Below are positions 35,601 to 49,040 of a DNA stretch of 64,000 nucleotides, one piece after another. The notes beneath the pieces were generated by a model, which did not search any database, had not been told where the DNA came from, and was given only the letters and a program-made list of their open reading frames with translations. This DNA is from Pelodera strongyloides. Taxonomy: Eukaryota; Nematoda; Chromadorea; Rhabditida; Rhabditidae. Numbering within the stretch: the first letter of the stretch is position 1; each line of letters starts with the position of its first letter. The DNA lies in assembly GCA_036852015.1 (NCBI GenBank), contig JAANDG010000123.1, positions 124,001-188,000 of the forward strand, written 5' to 3'. The position numbers and the translations under genes were made by a program.

Positions 35601-38600
35601 GGGATAGTTAGGAGCCATTTCGGTGAATCGAGGCCTGAAATTGGAACTTGGAACCATAATCATTCAGCATACAATATATGGACTTATTCGAAAAAAGTAA
35701 AAATGCAGTCAGTGCAACTACAACATGACAATGACAGACTTTTATGTGTAAAGCGAAATGCCGGCCGGTTTTTGAAACGCATCGTGGAAAACTGAATTTT
35801 TACGTATTTATGCAAAGTTGCTCGATTTTAGATCGATTTTTTTAGTCTAATTTATGTTCATTTGCGTATTTATGCAGCATAAGAATGCTGCTGTAGTTGA
35901 TGTGTTTCAAAACCGGCCGGTATTTCGCTTTAACACCCCACAAAAGGAATTCCGGGACTGACAAAACACAGGAGAGCTTGTTATAAATCGAACTCGTAAC
36001 TGCACTTACTTGTCTTCGGTCTGCTCTGTTGCAGTCACAACACTCTTCTTCGTTTCCTTCACATCTCTATCACTATCACGTCGCTCTTTTTCACCAGCAG
36101 CATCGCTGTCCACATCCTTGTGCTTATTTCTGGAAAAAAGGAAAGATTCTAAATTATAACTAGGGACAAAGATCCGTTAATCCGTTTACGCCGGGAAACA
36201 GAGCACGCTGACTCAGCTTCAACCATAACACGGTTAGTTATTTAGTTAGCCCGGGGGAAAAAACTTGAAGATCTGCAAAATAATGGCAGACAGCATAAAT
36301 CCCCAAGCCGAAACATTTCGATCGTAACGACCAAAAGAAAAATAATTTACAATTTTCACCCAACATTCAAAGTTCAAGCCCTTTCAGGCAGGGTTAAGTT
36401 TGCAAATAGTCTACTGAATGACTCAATGACTACATAAATGCTACAGCTACAAAGATTCGAGTTTATAACAATCAACATTAAATTCTGTGAGGGTTACGGT
36501 AGTCTTCAGTAATCTACAAAATGGTTACATAGATGACCCACTTCTTATGCTTCTTCTCCTTCTTGTGCTTCTTTTTCTTTTTCTTCTTTTTCTGACCGTC
36601 ATCGGAGAGGTCATCAGCCACTGATTCCTTCTCGGCAGTTGACATTGTCTTAAATACATGATAAAATAGCAATTTCAGATCCATAAATCCATTACCTTTA
36701 AAGCTATACTCGACTGAGTTTAAAAAATAAAAAAGACTCTCAACATTTACATTGCACAATGCAACACGCTTCGCAGACAATCTCCAATTTCAAATAATCA
36801 ATAATAAACACTTAACGGTTTCTAACACAGAAGTCTCAACATAGCAAGTCCGATGACAAAATAAGAAAAGAAGTGATCAGATCATAACACCATAGGCCAT
36901 ATTCACCACTAAAATTCCCTCGAGGAAATAGTCCCTGGGACAGAAAATAGCATTCTAATATGAGAGACGCCGAGAAAAAGACGGGGAATTGAGTGGTGAA
37001 TACGGCCTCAGGTCTGCTGAAACAAATAAGATAACTCACCAAATCAGTCTTCTCCTCCTTGACTGAAGCCGCATCCTCCTTTTCTCTACCAGAAGCATGT
37101 CCCTCGTCATCTGCACTGTCCAGCTCAAGGCTCGGTATCGGCTAAAGGTTTCACTATGAATGCTCTAGTAAAGCAAGTCGGTACACAGTACACTCCGTAA
37201 TGACGTGGAATAACGTGACCCTTCCAGACAAAGCTCAAAGCCCACAAAGTCGCCATATTCATAGTCAATACACAAACACTGGAACATAAGGGCGCATTCA
37301 AGACGGACATTTTCCGGAAAAGGAAAAAAAAGTGGTTCGAGATTCGAGATGGACACCGAGAAAAAAAATACATGCAAAATAATTGTCGAAAATGCAAATG
37401 TACCGTAATTGAAAATTGAAACTAAAATCAATCGATTATTTGCATGTGTATGCGTGGCAAATGCATTCTTTTCTGGTGGGTCTGGTGCTCTATCTCGAAC
37501 AAAGTTTTCTTTTTCTTTTCCGGAAAAAGTAGGAAAATGTCCATCTCGAGTGCGCCCTAAGCAGTAGAAAACAACAAATTGACTGCCAGAAACCATGAGA
37601 AATTAAAAAAAAATCAGAACTAAAGAAATGCAACTTACCCTAAACTTCTCTTTCGGCAAGGATACCGGGACGGGCGCTTTACACTCAGCGGGAGCCGCAG
37701 CTTCTTGTTCGCTCTCTTCACGGGCAGTGGCTGGTTCCACATCTTCACTTTCTTTCTAAAAAAAAAGAGACTATTGACAATTCTCTTCAAAAACGTGCAA
37801 TAGCTGAAAAGCAAATATTCATCCGTTTTTTCTAAACAAGATTTCTAATCAGCGATTGGTTCTGCACGTAAATACTTGACATAACTCCTTTTTTCAATTT
37901 CAGTAAAAAGGACACCACCTCACACAACTTTTTTATACGACATACAATTAGGGCTTAAAAAGAGTACCATCATTTTACCCCTTCCCATGCAAACAGTTCC
38001 ATCAAAACATTAAATCTTTCCACTTCCATCTGAAAAAGGAAAAGAACTATCATACCTCATGCTCCTCTTCCTCCAGATCGCGCAACTCCTCAGGTAGTTC
38101 AGTCTCAAAAACTGGCTCCTCAACATCCAAAGAGATCTCTTCTTGAGCTCCAACGTCTCTCTCAGCTTTCTGATACTAAAACCAAGCAATGATCAAATAC
38201 AACTGGAACTGTCCATCATTACCATTAACGCACTTTAGGCCACGTTTAGAAACAAAACTATTCTATGCTCACATACAAATCGTGAGTGACATCTACTTAT
38301 TACTCATCAGAACTCAGAACTCAGAACATATTTTCCGTGTCTAAACGAATATAATCGGTTTATGTTAACGACAGTAAATGATGTATCGACTCTCTGAATA
38401 TACACTAGCTTCTAATGCGGAGCCAAAAAAAGAAGGGATAAAAAAATCAATATCCTACCTCTTCCACCTCCCTCAGCTGTGCATCAATCAAGTCCTCATC
38501 ATCTTCCCGTGAATCAGGCCTCTGCTCGTCTGCGATCTCCTCTTCAACCGCAATCTCTTCCTTGTCCGAGCGTCGGCGTCTCTTTGTCGGAGATCCTGGG

Positions 38601-41600
38601 ACTCGCTCTCGAGCTAAGAAAAAACCCATTTTGATTTTAGTGTTCGAAATTTCGAATACAAAAAAAAATAGTAGCTAGCACCCAACAGTACGCTCAGTTT
38701 TATATGTACTACCACTACGCATACTACATAGGGAAGAAGTGAAGAAAATGGGGGCTGCTGCAGCCCAGAACAAATTAATTAACAAACAAACAAACAAACA
38801 AACAAACAAACAAACAAACAAACAAACAAAAAAGTTCCACCTTCATGTCCCCGCTTCCGCCTATCGTCACCACTCTTCCTCTTCGCCTCCCTTTCTCGTA
38901 CAACAACACGCTTCTCTTCGCGTTCATGTCGCTGCAATACATTATTCAATGAACGCGAATAATACAAGATCAATAAATAGTGCCCATGCCCGTTTTGCTG
39001 TGTTAACTGTATTTATTTTTTTAAATTTTGTATGTTTGTGCGCACCTTTATGGTGCAATAAATTATTATTGTTGTTATATACAAAAGAATTTGAAAAACC
39101 AAGAACCATGTGGATATTTCGAAGAATGAATATTCCTCATGTAACTAAACAACGACTGTTATTATCTGTTATCATTTGCTAATCTCAGTGTCTCACAACA
39201 TAATCAAGTTCGAAAATCTCACCTTATCGTCGTGCTTGCTTCGGCCATCAGTTACGCGCTCGCGTTTCTCTCTGAAAATAAACAGAAGTCATATTATAAT
39301 GGAAACACAGAAACAATTCATGAAGGAACATAACATAAACAGCTGAGATTCTCAGACAGTGTATTTCAGGCACTGGACCCGCCGGAGTTAAGTTCTCTTG
39401 CGATGGGTTTAATCTTAACCTTTATATCACAACATACAATTCTACACAACACTTGAGTCTCCACGCTTTCAAGACCTACGCATGATGATCGTATGTGTGT
39501 GAATAAAGATACACACCTCCTCTCCTTATCCCGTCCTCTCTCCTTGCCCTTCTCTCTGCGTCTCCTCTTCTCGCGTTCTCTATCAGAACCGGATGACTCA
39601 GATGACGATTCAGAAGCGGAGCTGGATCGCGAGCTAAAAAGAGTCAGAAATTGAACGTTAATTATACTCCAAGACAAGAGGACGGGAACAAGAACCGAAA
39701 AGTGTCAACAAACTGATATAGTGCACCAAACTATCAAGTCAGTCATAAAAAATAACAGTCTGTGGGGCATCCGTGCAGTAACTATGGTCAGTTAAATCGA
39801 TCTATCTACAGGGATTACTAGGAATGAATTTAACGTATTTTAAAGCAACAAGGAGACGTCAGTAATCAAGTCACGAGAATAGCTTGTGTGGCTATTAAAA
39901 TAAGGTGCTCATCCATTTAGATAGGCTAACGTAAGCGCATTAAGAACATCGAAACCTTCCAAAAATTTCGAATACAGTATCTATCAATCTATCCTACCGT
40001 CTTCTGTGCCTTCGCTTCTCACGATCCCTGTCCTTGCCCGCACCCCGCTGCCTCATCTTCTCCTGATCTTTTCTCGAGATGTATTCCATCCACTTATCCT
40101 CTACCTTAACAGAAACAAACATAAGGAAACAACTTATAAAATAAAATATAAATATGAAATAATACACCTGATAAAATACCATCACATAAACATATCAGTT
40201 GAACCAAACCTTATGCATCTTTTTATATCCACCGTCTATAACTGCGATTGCCATATATGTAAATCGAATGTACCGATGCGAACTGTGGCAGGTAAAAACA
40301 TCAAACATCCATCATTTCAAAAAATATTAAAACCTGCACGCCTTTTAAAGGGACGCGGTCACCGTCTTGACCCTTATGTATACTTTGTGTTTTTATTAAC
40401 TGCACAGTATGAAAAACATGGTGTTGGAAAAAATCCGACGAAAAACGCTGTTTTCAGCGAGAAATTCATTGATTAAAAAAGTTGCGTTCGATCCAAGGTC
40501 CACAGTTAGCCATAGAAAACTAAATGTTATAATGCCCGCGAGGTATTCGACCGATTAATTAGTGGAATAACGTTCGTCGAGTCATTATCAGCATGGCCAT
40601 ATGCTGGACAATTACTAGGGTTACGGTGCGTATTGGTTCGAGGACAAAGTTTTTCGTCATCATTTTACTCGCTGTTGCCGCATTTCTTGCAAAGCATTTT
40701 CCCAACACTATGCGTTATAAATTATGAAGATAATAAGAACACAAAGTATACATAAGGGCCAAAACGGTGACCGCGTCCCTTTAACACACCATACAAACTA
40801 AAGTGGAAGTTCTTTCTCGAAAAAGATAACAATATAAAAAAAATTACATTGGCTGCTCTATTGTACATTCCGGGACCCATGGGCACAGGACCACCAGGCA
40901 CAGCAAACTGAGCAGCGTTGAGATTCCTGGAAGATAACGATTATGATAACAGAAAATAGACATACAGGACGTGCGTGACAATTGACATTATCATTATGTG
41001 GATAAACAAAATGCAAATAGCAACCGCTAGTTAAACAACTAATTCACAACTAAGTTAAACCAATTAGTGAAAACTAGAGAAACTTACAATTCGTAGTTTC
41101 CCGGTAGTATAGGGCGTTGAATAATCTGTTGCAGTCCGGGAATAGGCCCCTAAAATAAACTTCGTTAAATATTTTTGACCAGGAATGCATAAAACAGTTC
41201 TACAATAATATCTATATCCTAAAACAGACTACCAAAAAACGCAATCATTCAAAACATCACTAATTATACTATATTATAAAAAGACACCTACCGAAAGCAA
41301 ACCAGTGGGTCCCAACCCTGGGGGCGGCATATTCAGTGGGTTGCGTACAATTGTTCCAGGTGGAACGAGCGACTAAACGATACTTACTTTTTAGGGATTA
41401 TAATAATAACAACAACAAAGCCAATTATAAAAATAACTCAGGAGCTTTTATGCTCAACCGCATTACCATGTTTTAGTACGACATTCTCTAAGTACGACGT
41501 CTATACAAAGCTTAACAAACTTCGAAACTTCCGAAATTAGCTTTTACACGCACAAGTCTATTTGTTATTCCTCTAGGTCTGAGTAAAGTGTCATTCATTA

Positions 41601-44600
41601 AATCAAAACAAATAAATACCTCCGAACTAGTAGCTGAGATCGGTCCCGCAAGATGTGGGGGTGGTCCAGCATAGTGGGTGGGTCTCTCAACCCCGGGAGG
41701 TAATAACTGAGCCCGGGAGCTCTGTTGTGGGATCATTCCACTAGACATCGACGTTGGTGGGAGGTTGGCCACATTCGCGTACGGTTGTTGCAATTGAGAA
41801 GGATGGGCATGGTGGAGTGGCGGCTAGAGTAACAACTGTTTCGGGTATTGAAAATACACTACTTAATAATAGCACAAATACAAAAAGAGACGCGACAAAA
41901 ATGCAAAGGCAAGACCTAAAGACACTAGGTTTCTATTGGACCACCTTTTAATGAGGAACATCGCTCTTGTTGAAGCATAAACGCTTTATATATTAATGTA
42001 TTTAAAGACAAACACGACAGAAGACTCTATCCTGCTCTATGTCTTTTTTCAAAATTCCTTGGTCTTGCATACGAGTCTAACGGTTACAATAAATTGCCCA
42101 TTTTGTTTGTTTGTATGATGTACGTTACACCCTCCAAGTTCACGTTATATACCAACTCACCTGTTGCGGTGCCACATGCATCTGGTGTTGTGACTGCTGT
42201 GGGGATGCATGACTCGGTGCCAGTCCTTGTCCCATAGAAACAGTCGGTTGTGGCTGCATATGTTGTGGCAGCGACGAGGGAGATTGACCATGTAGTTGTT
42301 GTGTCGCTTGTTGTTGCTGTCGCTGTCCGGCGACAACTCCTGACAGCAATTCCGTCAAGGCGGCCGGCAGACCTGATTGCTGAAAGAAATATAATTGTTG
42401 ATAGAAGTACCTATACAGTTATATTGATATCCATAGCGCCACATTGTGACGTTAGGACAGCTGTTATGGCTCAACGTTTCCATAGATCAAAGAGCTAGGA
42501 AGACGTAACCGACACGATAGAGACACAAAACGGCATAACTCACCGAAGCTTGTTGCTGTCCGGGCTGGCCTGGTGACTGTTGAGCTTGATCGGAAGCTGA
42601 AATTACAACAATAATCACAACAATAATTATCTCCGAAACAATAAATGCCAGAGGAGAAGCCATTGTTATATTCAAAAGGCTCTTGATTAAGACGAAAGCT
42701 TACTAGTAGTTTTTTGATCAAATAAACAAATCAGTAGAGTAGAGCGTTTTCATAAAAGCACAACCGAACAAAATATACCTGAATAATGTCCACTCGCCGC
42801 TGCAACCGGCCCGCTAAACGGACCTGCCAGCTGATTTTCTTGGGTCATGGGTATTGGCTAAAAAGAACTAGCTTTCAAAGGAACTTCAAAAGAACTAGCT
42901 TCATTACAATTCTACACATAGTTGTTTGGCAAACGACTCTCTCTATATATATATACACATCTTTCTCTCCATTCGAAGACTCTCACAATTCCCACTCTCT
43001 CGCTCTTACTCCCTCTAGCAAAGCAAAACAAAACCCCTACCTGCTGAGTTGATGGTACAACTTTCGGGTTGAGTCCAATTCGAACTCTCTGAATCGGTGG
43101 CTCATCGATATTCGGCGAAGCTGTAGCGGAAGCGTATCCGGAAGCTGCGGAAGCCGACTGCAGCCAATCGGACACCGCCTCTCGCACATTCTTGTTCGGT
43201 ACCACGCTGTTCACTATCGACAACTGAAAAAGACGAAGTTTTACAACTTCATAAAGTATAGATTACATAAAAAGAGAGTCGACCAAAAATAAAAGAGTCG
43301 ATACTTTCTGTATAGTATGTATTGGATGCGCACAGCGATAAAACAAAATTCCATCTCCGGCACAACACAATGTCACACCACCACAACATGTTGCAAGAGC
43401 TTACAATTAAGTTTATGTTGAATAAGTTTATATACATTGAGATAACGTTGCGGACATGAGCTTGTCCTCTCCGTTATCTCAAGTAACCTACGATGTTTAA
43501 TTACCATAAACAATGTATATAAACTTATTCAACATAAATATAAACAATATATTGACCAATCTAATATAAGTATTCGCAATAAATAACTCACATTAGCTTC
43601 ATCGCACTTCGGATTCGGACACTTCCTCTCATCACTTTCCATAAGGGCCGTCGTCACACATTCGTTGCAGAACGACTCGCCACAGCATGTTGTCAGAACT
43701 GCATCCTAAAAGAAGACGAAAGCTGAACTGAGGCCATATTCACCACTCCGACTCCCTCGGGGAAATAGTCCCTGGGGACAGAAAATAGCATTCTAATGTG
43801 AGTTACGCAGACAAAAAGACGGGGAATTCCCCATGGGGGATCGATTGGTGAATATGGTCTCTGATCAAGCACCCCTTCATTCCTGTACAGCCATCCGCAT
43901 ATTAAATACCATAAAAATAACGCGTAAATCCAGCTTCAGAATAACTTGCTCACCCTCAATAACTCCTTGCACAGTGGACATATCAGTCGGGGTGGCAGTG
44001 AGCGGTCCGCCGGTGACCCAGAACCATCGTCCAGCTGGGACGACTAAAAATAACAAAATGAAACCATGTGAATTAAATGGGTTGGAAATTAACCCTCTTA
44101 CTCAATAAAAGAAAAAAATGCGAAATACCCCCTAGGTTCATTGTAAGCTCTAGGTCCGTCTCCTCTATTCTACCCGAACCCGAGTGTGCGAACGGCTACA
44201 AACAACTCTAACATGTATAGTCTGACAATTAGTCAGAAGGGATCAGGATCAAACAAAGCATACTTTTATCAATTTGCATGCAATCCAATCTTCTGGGCAA
44301 CATAATTCCCATATGCTAATTCAGCAGTCCAGTATACTGTTCGCTTCACAAACCACGCACAACACCGCTTTAATAAATAAAAACACATACCTTCTTCAAA
44401 TTCCTCGCAATCCAGTGCATCTTCTGTACCACATACTTCCCGGTCGGATGCAGCATTGCATGTGGGTCATCCGCTGTTGTTTCCATCAATTCATCCATAG
44501 GAAGTCCAGTTACACGTTTCGAATTCATCTAAACAAATTATCAAGATGGACCGCAACCATGAAGCTGCGCACGATCATATCCTAAATACTTGCTTACATG

Positions 44601-47600
44601 CTAAATACTCTTTTAGACGCTATTTGATAACCATAAACAAATTCAATTGATAACTAAACGCATTAAGAAAACGATAGTCGAAATGATACTCTGGATTAAG
44701 CACACCTTCAACTGAACTTACAAAATGTCCCTAAAAACACCCGGAATAAACCGATTCCAACATAAGCATGGTTGCCAAAAAGCGCTGCTACGTACTGTAA
44801 CCAGTTTTACAAATATTTCACCCAGGCTAATACTAATTTGTAATTAGAGCCCTATTCAAAAACCAGCTCACAAGTGAAACATTAGCAAAAAGACGCAATT
44901 TTCTGAAACCGAAATGCGCGCACAGAAAATAGGGGCGTTTTGTGTTTGCCGATTCCACACATAAAAAGACTTTGATTTCCGGTTTATATTTTATCTGAAT
45001 TCATTCAGCATTAGATTCACAAACTGTACATAATGAGCAAGAGAGGAGAAATGATCAACAACAAAAATGTACAAAAATAAATAATTATGAGTCGTCGTCC
45101 AGCTGCTTATTCCGGCCTTGAGATTTCTTTCTTCGGGAACGTTCCCAAAAAATATACACACATATGTACAAAAAAAGGGTCAACACTATCCATGATAATG
45201 GTCAGGTTCAATGAGTATTATTAATTAGCACAAAAAAAACACTCTTTGAATTGGAATTCCCAAAACCGCGCACCAACCACCACTGTGAATAATGTCGAAC
45301 CCAAAATACAAAAGGAGAAACAAAAACTCTCTCAGACTTCAAGAACACGTGTACAGAAAGAAAGAAAATTCACATACCCGTACATAGCTCACCCCTCGCA
45401 CACGTTTAAACCGTTTATTATCCGTCTCTCTCAATCAAAAAATTCCAAAAACATAAGTCTCTCTCACTCAGGACACAGGAGAAATAAATGAATTCAACTG
45501 TATCATCACCTGAACGCAGCCAAGAGCAAGTACGGTTGACATGCCACAGTGAACACATTCTGTCAAAGAGAGAATAACAGTCGAATCGTGAAACGTATAT
45601 TCGACAGCTGCATTCCCATAATAAACGACAAAACATTGGGGAATCTAGTTGACCAATATACGTTCCAAAAACAGCATGTTATACCGCTTTAACAATGCTG
45701 CCTGGCAGGACAATTCGAAAACAAACGCCATAGTAATGAAAAGTGATAATCGTAAAAATTCGCCAACCGCGATGACGTCACAAACAAATCGATAAATGAA
45801 AGCGGAGTGTTTTGCTGGATCGGCTCGAATCCCGCACACTCTCACTGAAGCTTTTGTGCTGACCGTTGGGCAATTGTTGTACCAGTGTCCGGTTTGATTG
45901 CATCGGTTGCATACGTACGTGGGCGGTGGAACTCCAGTCATGATGCCTTTCGGTCGCTTTTGGAAGCTGAAAATGAGTTGAGAATTAAAGCGGTACAACA
46001 GCTGGTTTTGTAACATATCCGGGATGCTGTATTCTCATGTGGGTAGTGCATGCATATAACTGCACCACACTGCGAATTTCAGTATAATTATACCCATTTG
46101 CATACAAAGTTAACAACGTATGGGAATGCAGCTGCCCATCATATGTTTCAAAAAGCAGCCGTTATATTGCTTTCAAAAGTGAAGAGATTGGTATAAAGAT
46201 GAACAACTTTATGACGTACACACATCGAAATCAATATAGTAAACTAAAAAATTAGTTTTTACCCTGTGTTGGTGTTTGCTGTCAAGGGGTTAGTTCTACG
46301 AAAAACAAGAAAATTATTATAAACAAAAGTAAACCTAAGGTAAACTAAGGGAAGTAAACCCCAAAAATATTACTTTGAACTGTGGTACTTCATCGCCGAG
46401 ATACTCTTCATATGGGCCAGCTTTTCTTCTTCGGTCATGTGTGCCATTACAATCTGAAAATGTTTTTACTTACAAACAACATGTGTGATTGTGACTAAAA
46501 ATTAAAAAAAAAAACGTTTGTGCTTTTATTAAGCATGTTTATTGGATGACCAAGCCAAGCCATCAGTTTTCGAAAAAATTCTCATGCTCCTCCTCAGTGA
46601 AATAGAGGCCACAGCTACAATCATAATAGCTATAGCTACCTCATCAAGATGACCGATCACTTCATTTCCAGCCGATGTTGAAGTGTCTCCTCCCGTACCA
46701 CTACGAAGAATCAGTCCTCCATTGCCAGTCCTAAAGAGTTTTTATTTTATTTACTTGTATTTTATTTACTAAGGTTCTGAGCCAATCCGAAGGTGTTTCG
46801 TGCGTGAATCCACAACTTCAAGTATGGATCAAAACACGTCAATACATAGTGGCCTATTCATAGGAACACACGAATGGAGGTGGTTTTTCTTTAGCTTGGC
46901 GAGAGAACGTTTCAATAAAACACCATGTTTCGGCCAAATATATTAATCTCTAATTGCTTCCGGAGGTGGACAAAACCAAACCGGAGGTGGTTCGCGCGTG
47001 TTTCAACGCACCAATCTATGCCCCTGAGCAAAAAAAAATAAAAGCGAAAGCCAAAATTGGAGATTGGAGTGAAAAACTGCGATAAGAAAATGAGAAGACT
47101 CACGGAATTTTCGGTAGCTTTTCGGCGCCCTCTTTGGGGACTCTTTGAACTATTATAGTAGCGTTACGCGGTACCATTTCCTCATTGCCATATGTGCGTT
47201 TGGTGTGTGAATTCTGAAAAAAATAGAGTAAGAAAGGAGACTCATAAATAAAGATTATTGTAGTTCTGCACAGTCAATTTTTTAAAGCGAATATGTAGGC
47301 ACTCAAAATGCGCAAAACAAACGCGAAACTAGAGTTTCCACACAAGACGTGAATTTAAATAGGCGGCTGAACATGCAAGTGCGAATATTCGAATTTGCAT
47401 GCGAATATGTCTCTGAATAATGCTATTTGACGATATCTGCATGTATAAATTGAAAAAATTTCCATTGCCCCCGACGATGTGTGGCATCGTCTCAAGTAAC
47501 GCGTTTACTATGGAAAGGGTGAACTTTGTAGTTTATTTTCTGTTAACTGGGAATCTTTGGACAACTGTTGTTGTTTCCTTAATGGGGAACATACATTCTA

Positions 47601-48171
47601 TCAACACAGCTTAACTTCAAAAAGGGCCTACATATTCCCTTTCAACATCGAGTAATTCGAATTTGGAATTTCTTGATGAAGCGACTGTCCGCAACATTGG
47701 TGCTACTTGTGCTACATTCCGATTCGAAATTCGTATACTCCTTTTTGTTAAATTTTTTTTACCTCTTTTCCCGTGTTTTTCCTCCTTGTTTTTTTCCTCT
47801 GCATTTTACGCGTATTAACCTTTTGTCTTCCGGCTTCCGGGAACTTTTTTTGTGAAACAGTATTTATATATATCGTTATACACATTCCCAAAAATATCAA
47901 ACTTTCAAATACCTGCAAAATAAGATCGAATGCTTCCGGTTTGATTTTCTCCTTAGCATAAATTTCCCGCTTGAGATCGCTTCCAAGTATGTGCAGACCC
48001 TCAAAACGAACCTGAAAATACGATAGGTCTTTCCGTGTATAAATAACTGAACAGTGCGACAAAACAAACTATACTCGTACCGCACCTGAAACTTCAACAA
48101 GATACAACTCAGTGTCCACTTACCGTTTTAAGGTCTATTGTTGCACGAAACTTATAGTGGACGGACGACAT
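32666..48171 (-). CDS. RBBP6: RBBP6 homologue, DWNN/RING ubiquitin ligase of mRNA 3' processing (about 1,349 aa)
   Basis: About 36 exons were traced in continuous phase. N-terminal exons: 48171-48124, 48011-47913, 47213-47104, 46730-46640, 46453-46374, 46295-46263, 45966-45864, 44528-44391, 44043-43954, 43705-43592; last: 32737-32666. A ubiquitin-like DWNN domain (residues 1-85, MSSVHYKFRATID) is followed by a CCHC knuckle (CNRCNQTGHWYNNC, about 174-187) and a RING/U-box-like finger (CPLCKELL ... TTCCGESFCNEC ... CPNPKC, about 255-300). Order and spacing match human RBBP6. A Gln/Pro-rich middle and a very long Lys/Arg/Glu tail follow; the end is KSSGVKIRITWDLDK. The family acts in the nucleus in cleavage/polyadenylation and as an E3 ligase. 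A TTTTTCAG lies 27 nt upstream of the ATG. Confidence 0.93.
32926..33106. mobile_element. MITE family 2 copy
   Basis: Ends TTAAAGCGGTGTAACGGCCG and CAGCTGTTATACCGCTTTAA. In the last intron of RBBP6. Confidence 0.85.
33557..33651. repeat. Intronic foldback repeat
   Basis: TACATATAAATGGTTTATTT followed by AAGCAACGCA at the left is mirrored at the right (TGCGTTGCTT then AAATAAACC), with a short AT-rich loop. In an RBBP6 intron. Confidence 0.8.
35749..35932. mobile_element. MITE family 1 copy
   Basis: Ends TAAAGCGAAATGCCGGCCGG and CCGGCCGGTATTTCGCTTTA; nearly perfect arms. In an RBBP6 intron. Confidence 0.9.
36892..37013. mobile_element. MITE family 5 copy
   Basis: Ends AGGCCATATTCACCAC and GTGGTGAATACGGCCTCAGG with the CCCTGGGACAGAAAATAGC core. 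In an RBBP6 intron, close to a splice donor. Confidence 0.85.
37287..37565. mobile_element. MITE with AGGGCGCATTC ends
   Basis: The left end AGGGCGCATTCAAGACGG with CATTTTCCGGAAAAGG is mirrored by the right end (CCGGAAAAAGTAGGAAAATG, then GAGTGCGCCCT). About 280 bp in an RBBP6 intron. A 44-bp foldback at 50,640 has similar AGGGCGCGTTC ends. Confidence 0.75.
38782..38829. repeat. (AAAC)n microsatellite
   Basis: About 12 AAAC units in the RBBP6 intron next to a charged-tail exon. Confidence 0.95.
38950..39080 (+). mobile_element. Probable LINE/SINE 3' end fragment
   Basis: A GCACCTTTATGGTGC hairpin followed by AATAAATTATTATTGTTGTT resembles the 3' terminus of CR1/L2/Jockey-like retroelements. 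No coding part is left. In an RBBP6 intron. Confidence 0.4.
40343..40794. mobile_element. About 450-bp MITE with about 48-bp inverted repeats
   Basis: The left end TTAAAGGGACGCGGTCACCG then CTTATGTATACTTTGTG is mirrored at 40,738-40,794. In an RBBP6 intron. The plus-strand open frame crossing its left end is not a gene. Confidence 0.85.
43408..43550. repeat. Intronic foldback (about 30-bp arms)
   Basis: GTTGAATAAGTTTATATAC followed by ATTGAGATAAC at the left is mirrored by GTTATCTCAA and GTATATAAACTTATTCAAC at the right. Between RBBP6 RING and downstream exons. Confidence 0.75.
43727..43863. mobile_element. MITE family 5 copy
   Basis: Ends GAGGCCATATTCACCACTC and TGGTGAATATGGTCTC with core CCCTGGGGACAGAAAATAGC. 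In the intron that splits the RING finger exons of RBBP6. Confidence 0.85.
45984..46174. mobile_element. MITE family 2 copy
   Basis: Ends TTAAAGCGGTACAACAGCTGG and GCAGCCGTTATATTGCTTT. In an RBBP6 intron, about 20 bp from the zinc-knuckle exon acceptor. A second half-copy ends at about 45,692. Confidence 0.8.
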
Positions 48172-48882
48172 GTTGCAAACGTCATCCACCGGTAAAATCA
48201 CTGAAAAACGAGCGATATTATATAAGAAACGGAAATCGGTGTACTTAAACAAGAGAGGAAGCGCGGCGGAAGAAATGGGTGTAACATTCTTTATCAACTC
48301 AGATAAAAACCCGGTCTCGCTTTATTTTGGGAACCTTCGTCATATTTGTTGTTGATTTCGTCTGTTTACGTTTTTCTTTCTTTTGCCTTTGCTGTAGTTA
48401 TTGTTTTTGTTATATTTTGAGCTGTGCATCAGTTTTACATAAAGTATTCACATCACAACGTATAAAGAAACTAAGCATAATAAAATTTATGGCAACTTAT
48501 TTTATTTTCAAACTTTTCAAAAATTGCGAAAATTCGGGCGTGACAAGATTCTGTAGTGTAATACAGAATACCACAGTGCAAATGTATGCCGTCTACGGTA
48601 GTATTGTGACCTTTTAGCTTTTGGTGCACCGAAAGCTGCAACACTTTTTTAGCTTACTAGGTAGCGAAAACACAAATAAACAAAAACTTAGAATAAAAAG
48701 AAAAACAATTTCAAACCTTTTCAAAAAGAAAAACAATTTCAAACAATTTCGCTATGGGATTTCGTTTTTTTTGCCCAATTTTTTGGGTTTCGTGAAGCAA
48801 ACCATGCTAACAGGGACTTCCTATGATGATGTTGCAAAAAAAGAACATATTTCAACCGTGTGACGCGGGGAGGTATGACTCG
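48172..48882. other. Upstream region of RBBP6 up to the KDZ element
   Basis: About 0.7 kb, AT-rich, no exon recognised. It must contain the RBBP6 promoter or 5'UTR, because the transposon boundary lies immediately beyond it. Confidence 0.45.
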
Positions 48883-49040
48883 TACAGTACATGCATGGCA
48901 AATAAATTCATAATGTCTGGAAGCGGAATCACTACTACGCGTGATCTTCAGGCAAAATGGCGGGAAAAGGCGTGTATTTGAAAATAATTATGTAGTTTGT
49001 AGTTTCTCCAAAATAAATTCCCCCAGTCGGTCGTCGCGCG
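48883..49040 (+). repeat. Left terminal inverted repeat of the KDZ element
   Basis: Starts TACAGTACATGCATGGCAAA. Best conserved against the right end over 48,883-48,975. Contains CTTCAGGCAAAATGGCGGG in common with the right end. Confidence 0.8.

Noticed and set aside
40006..40476. 156-aa plus-strand open frame
   Set aside because: It covers an RBBP6 exon antisense and the left part of a MITE; no domain or splice support.
8597..48171. A polycistronic operon of YIPF6, syntaxin, FCP1 and RBBP6
   Set aside because: All four are on the minus strand, but the gaps are 1.4-4.3 kb, far larger than nematode operon spacing of about 100-400 bp.
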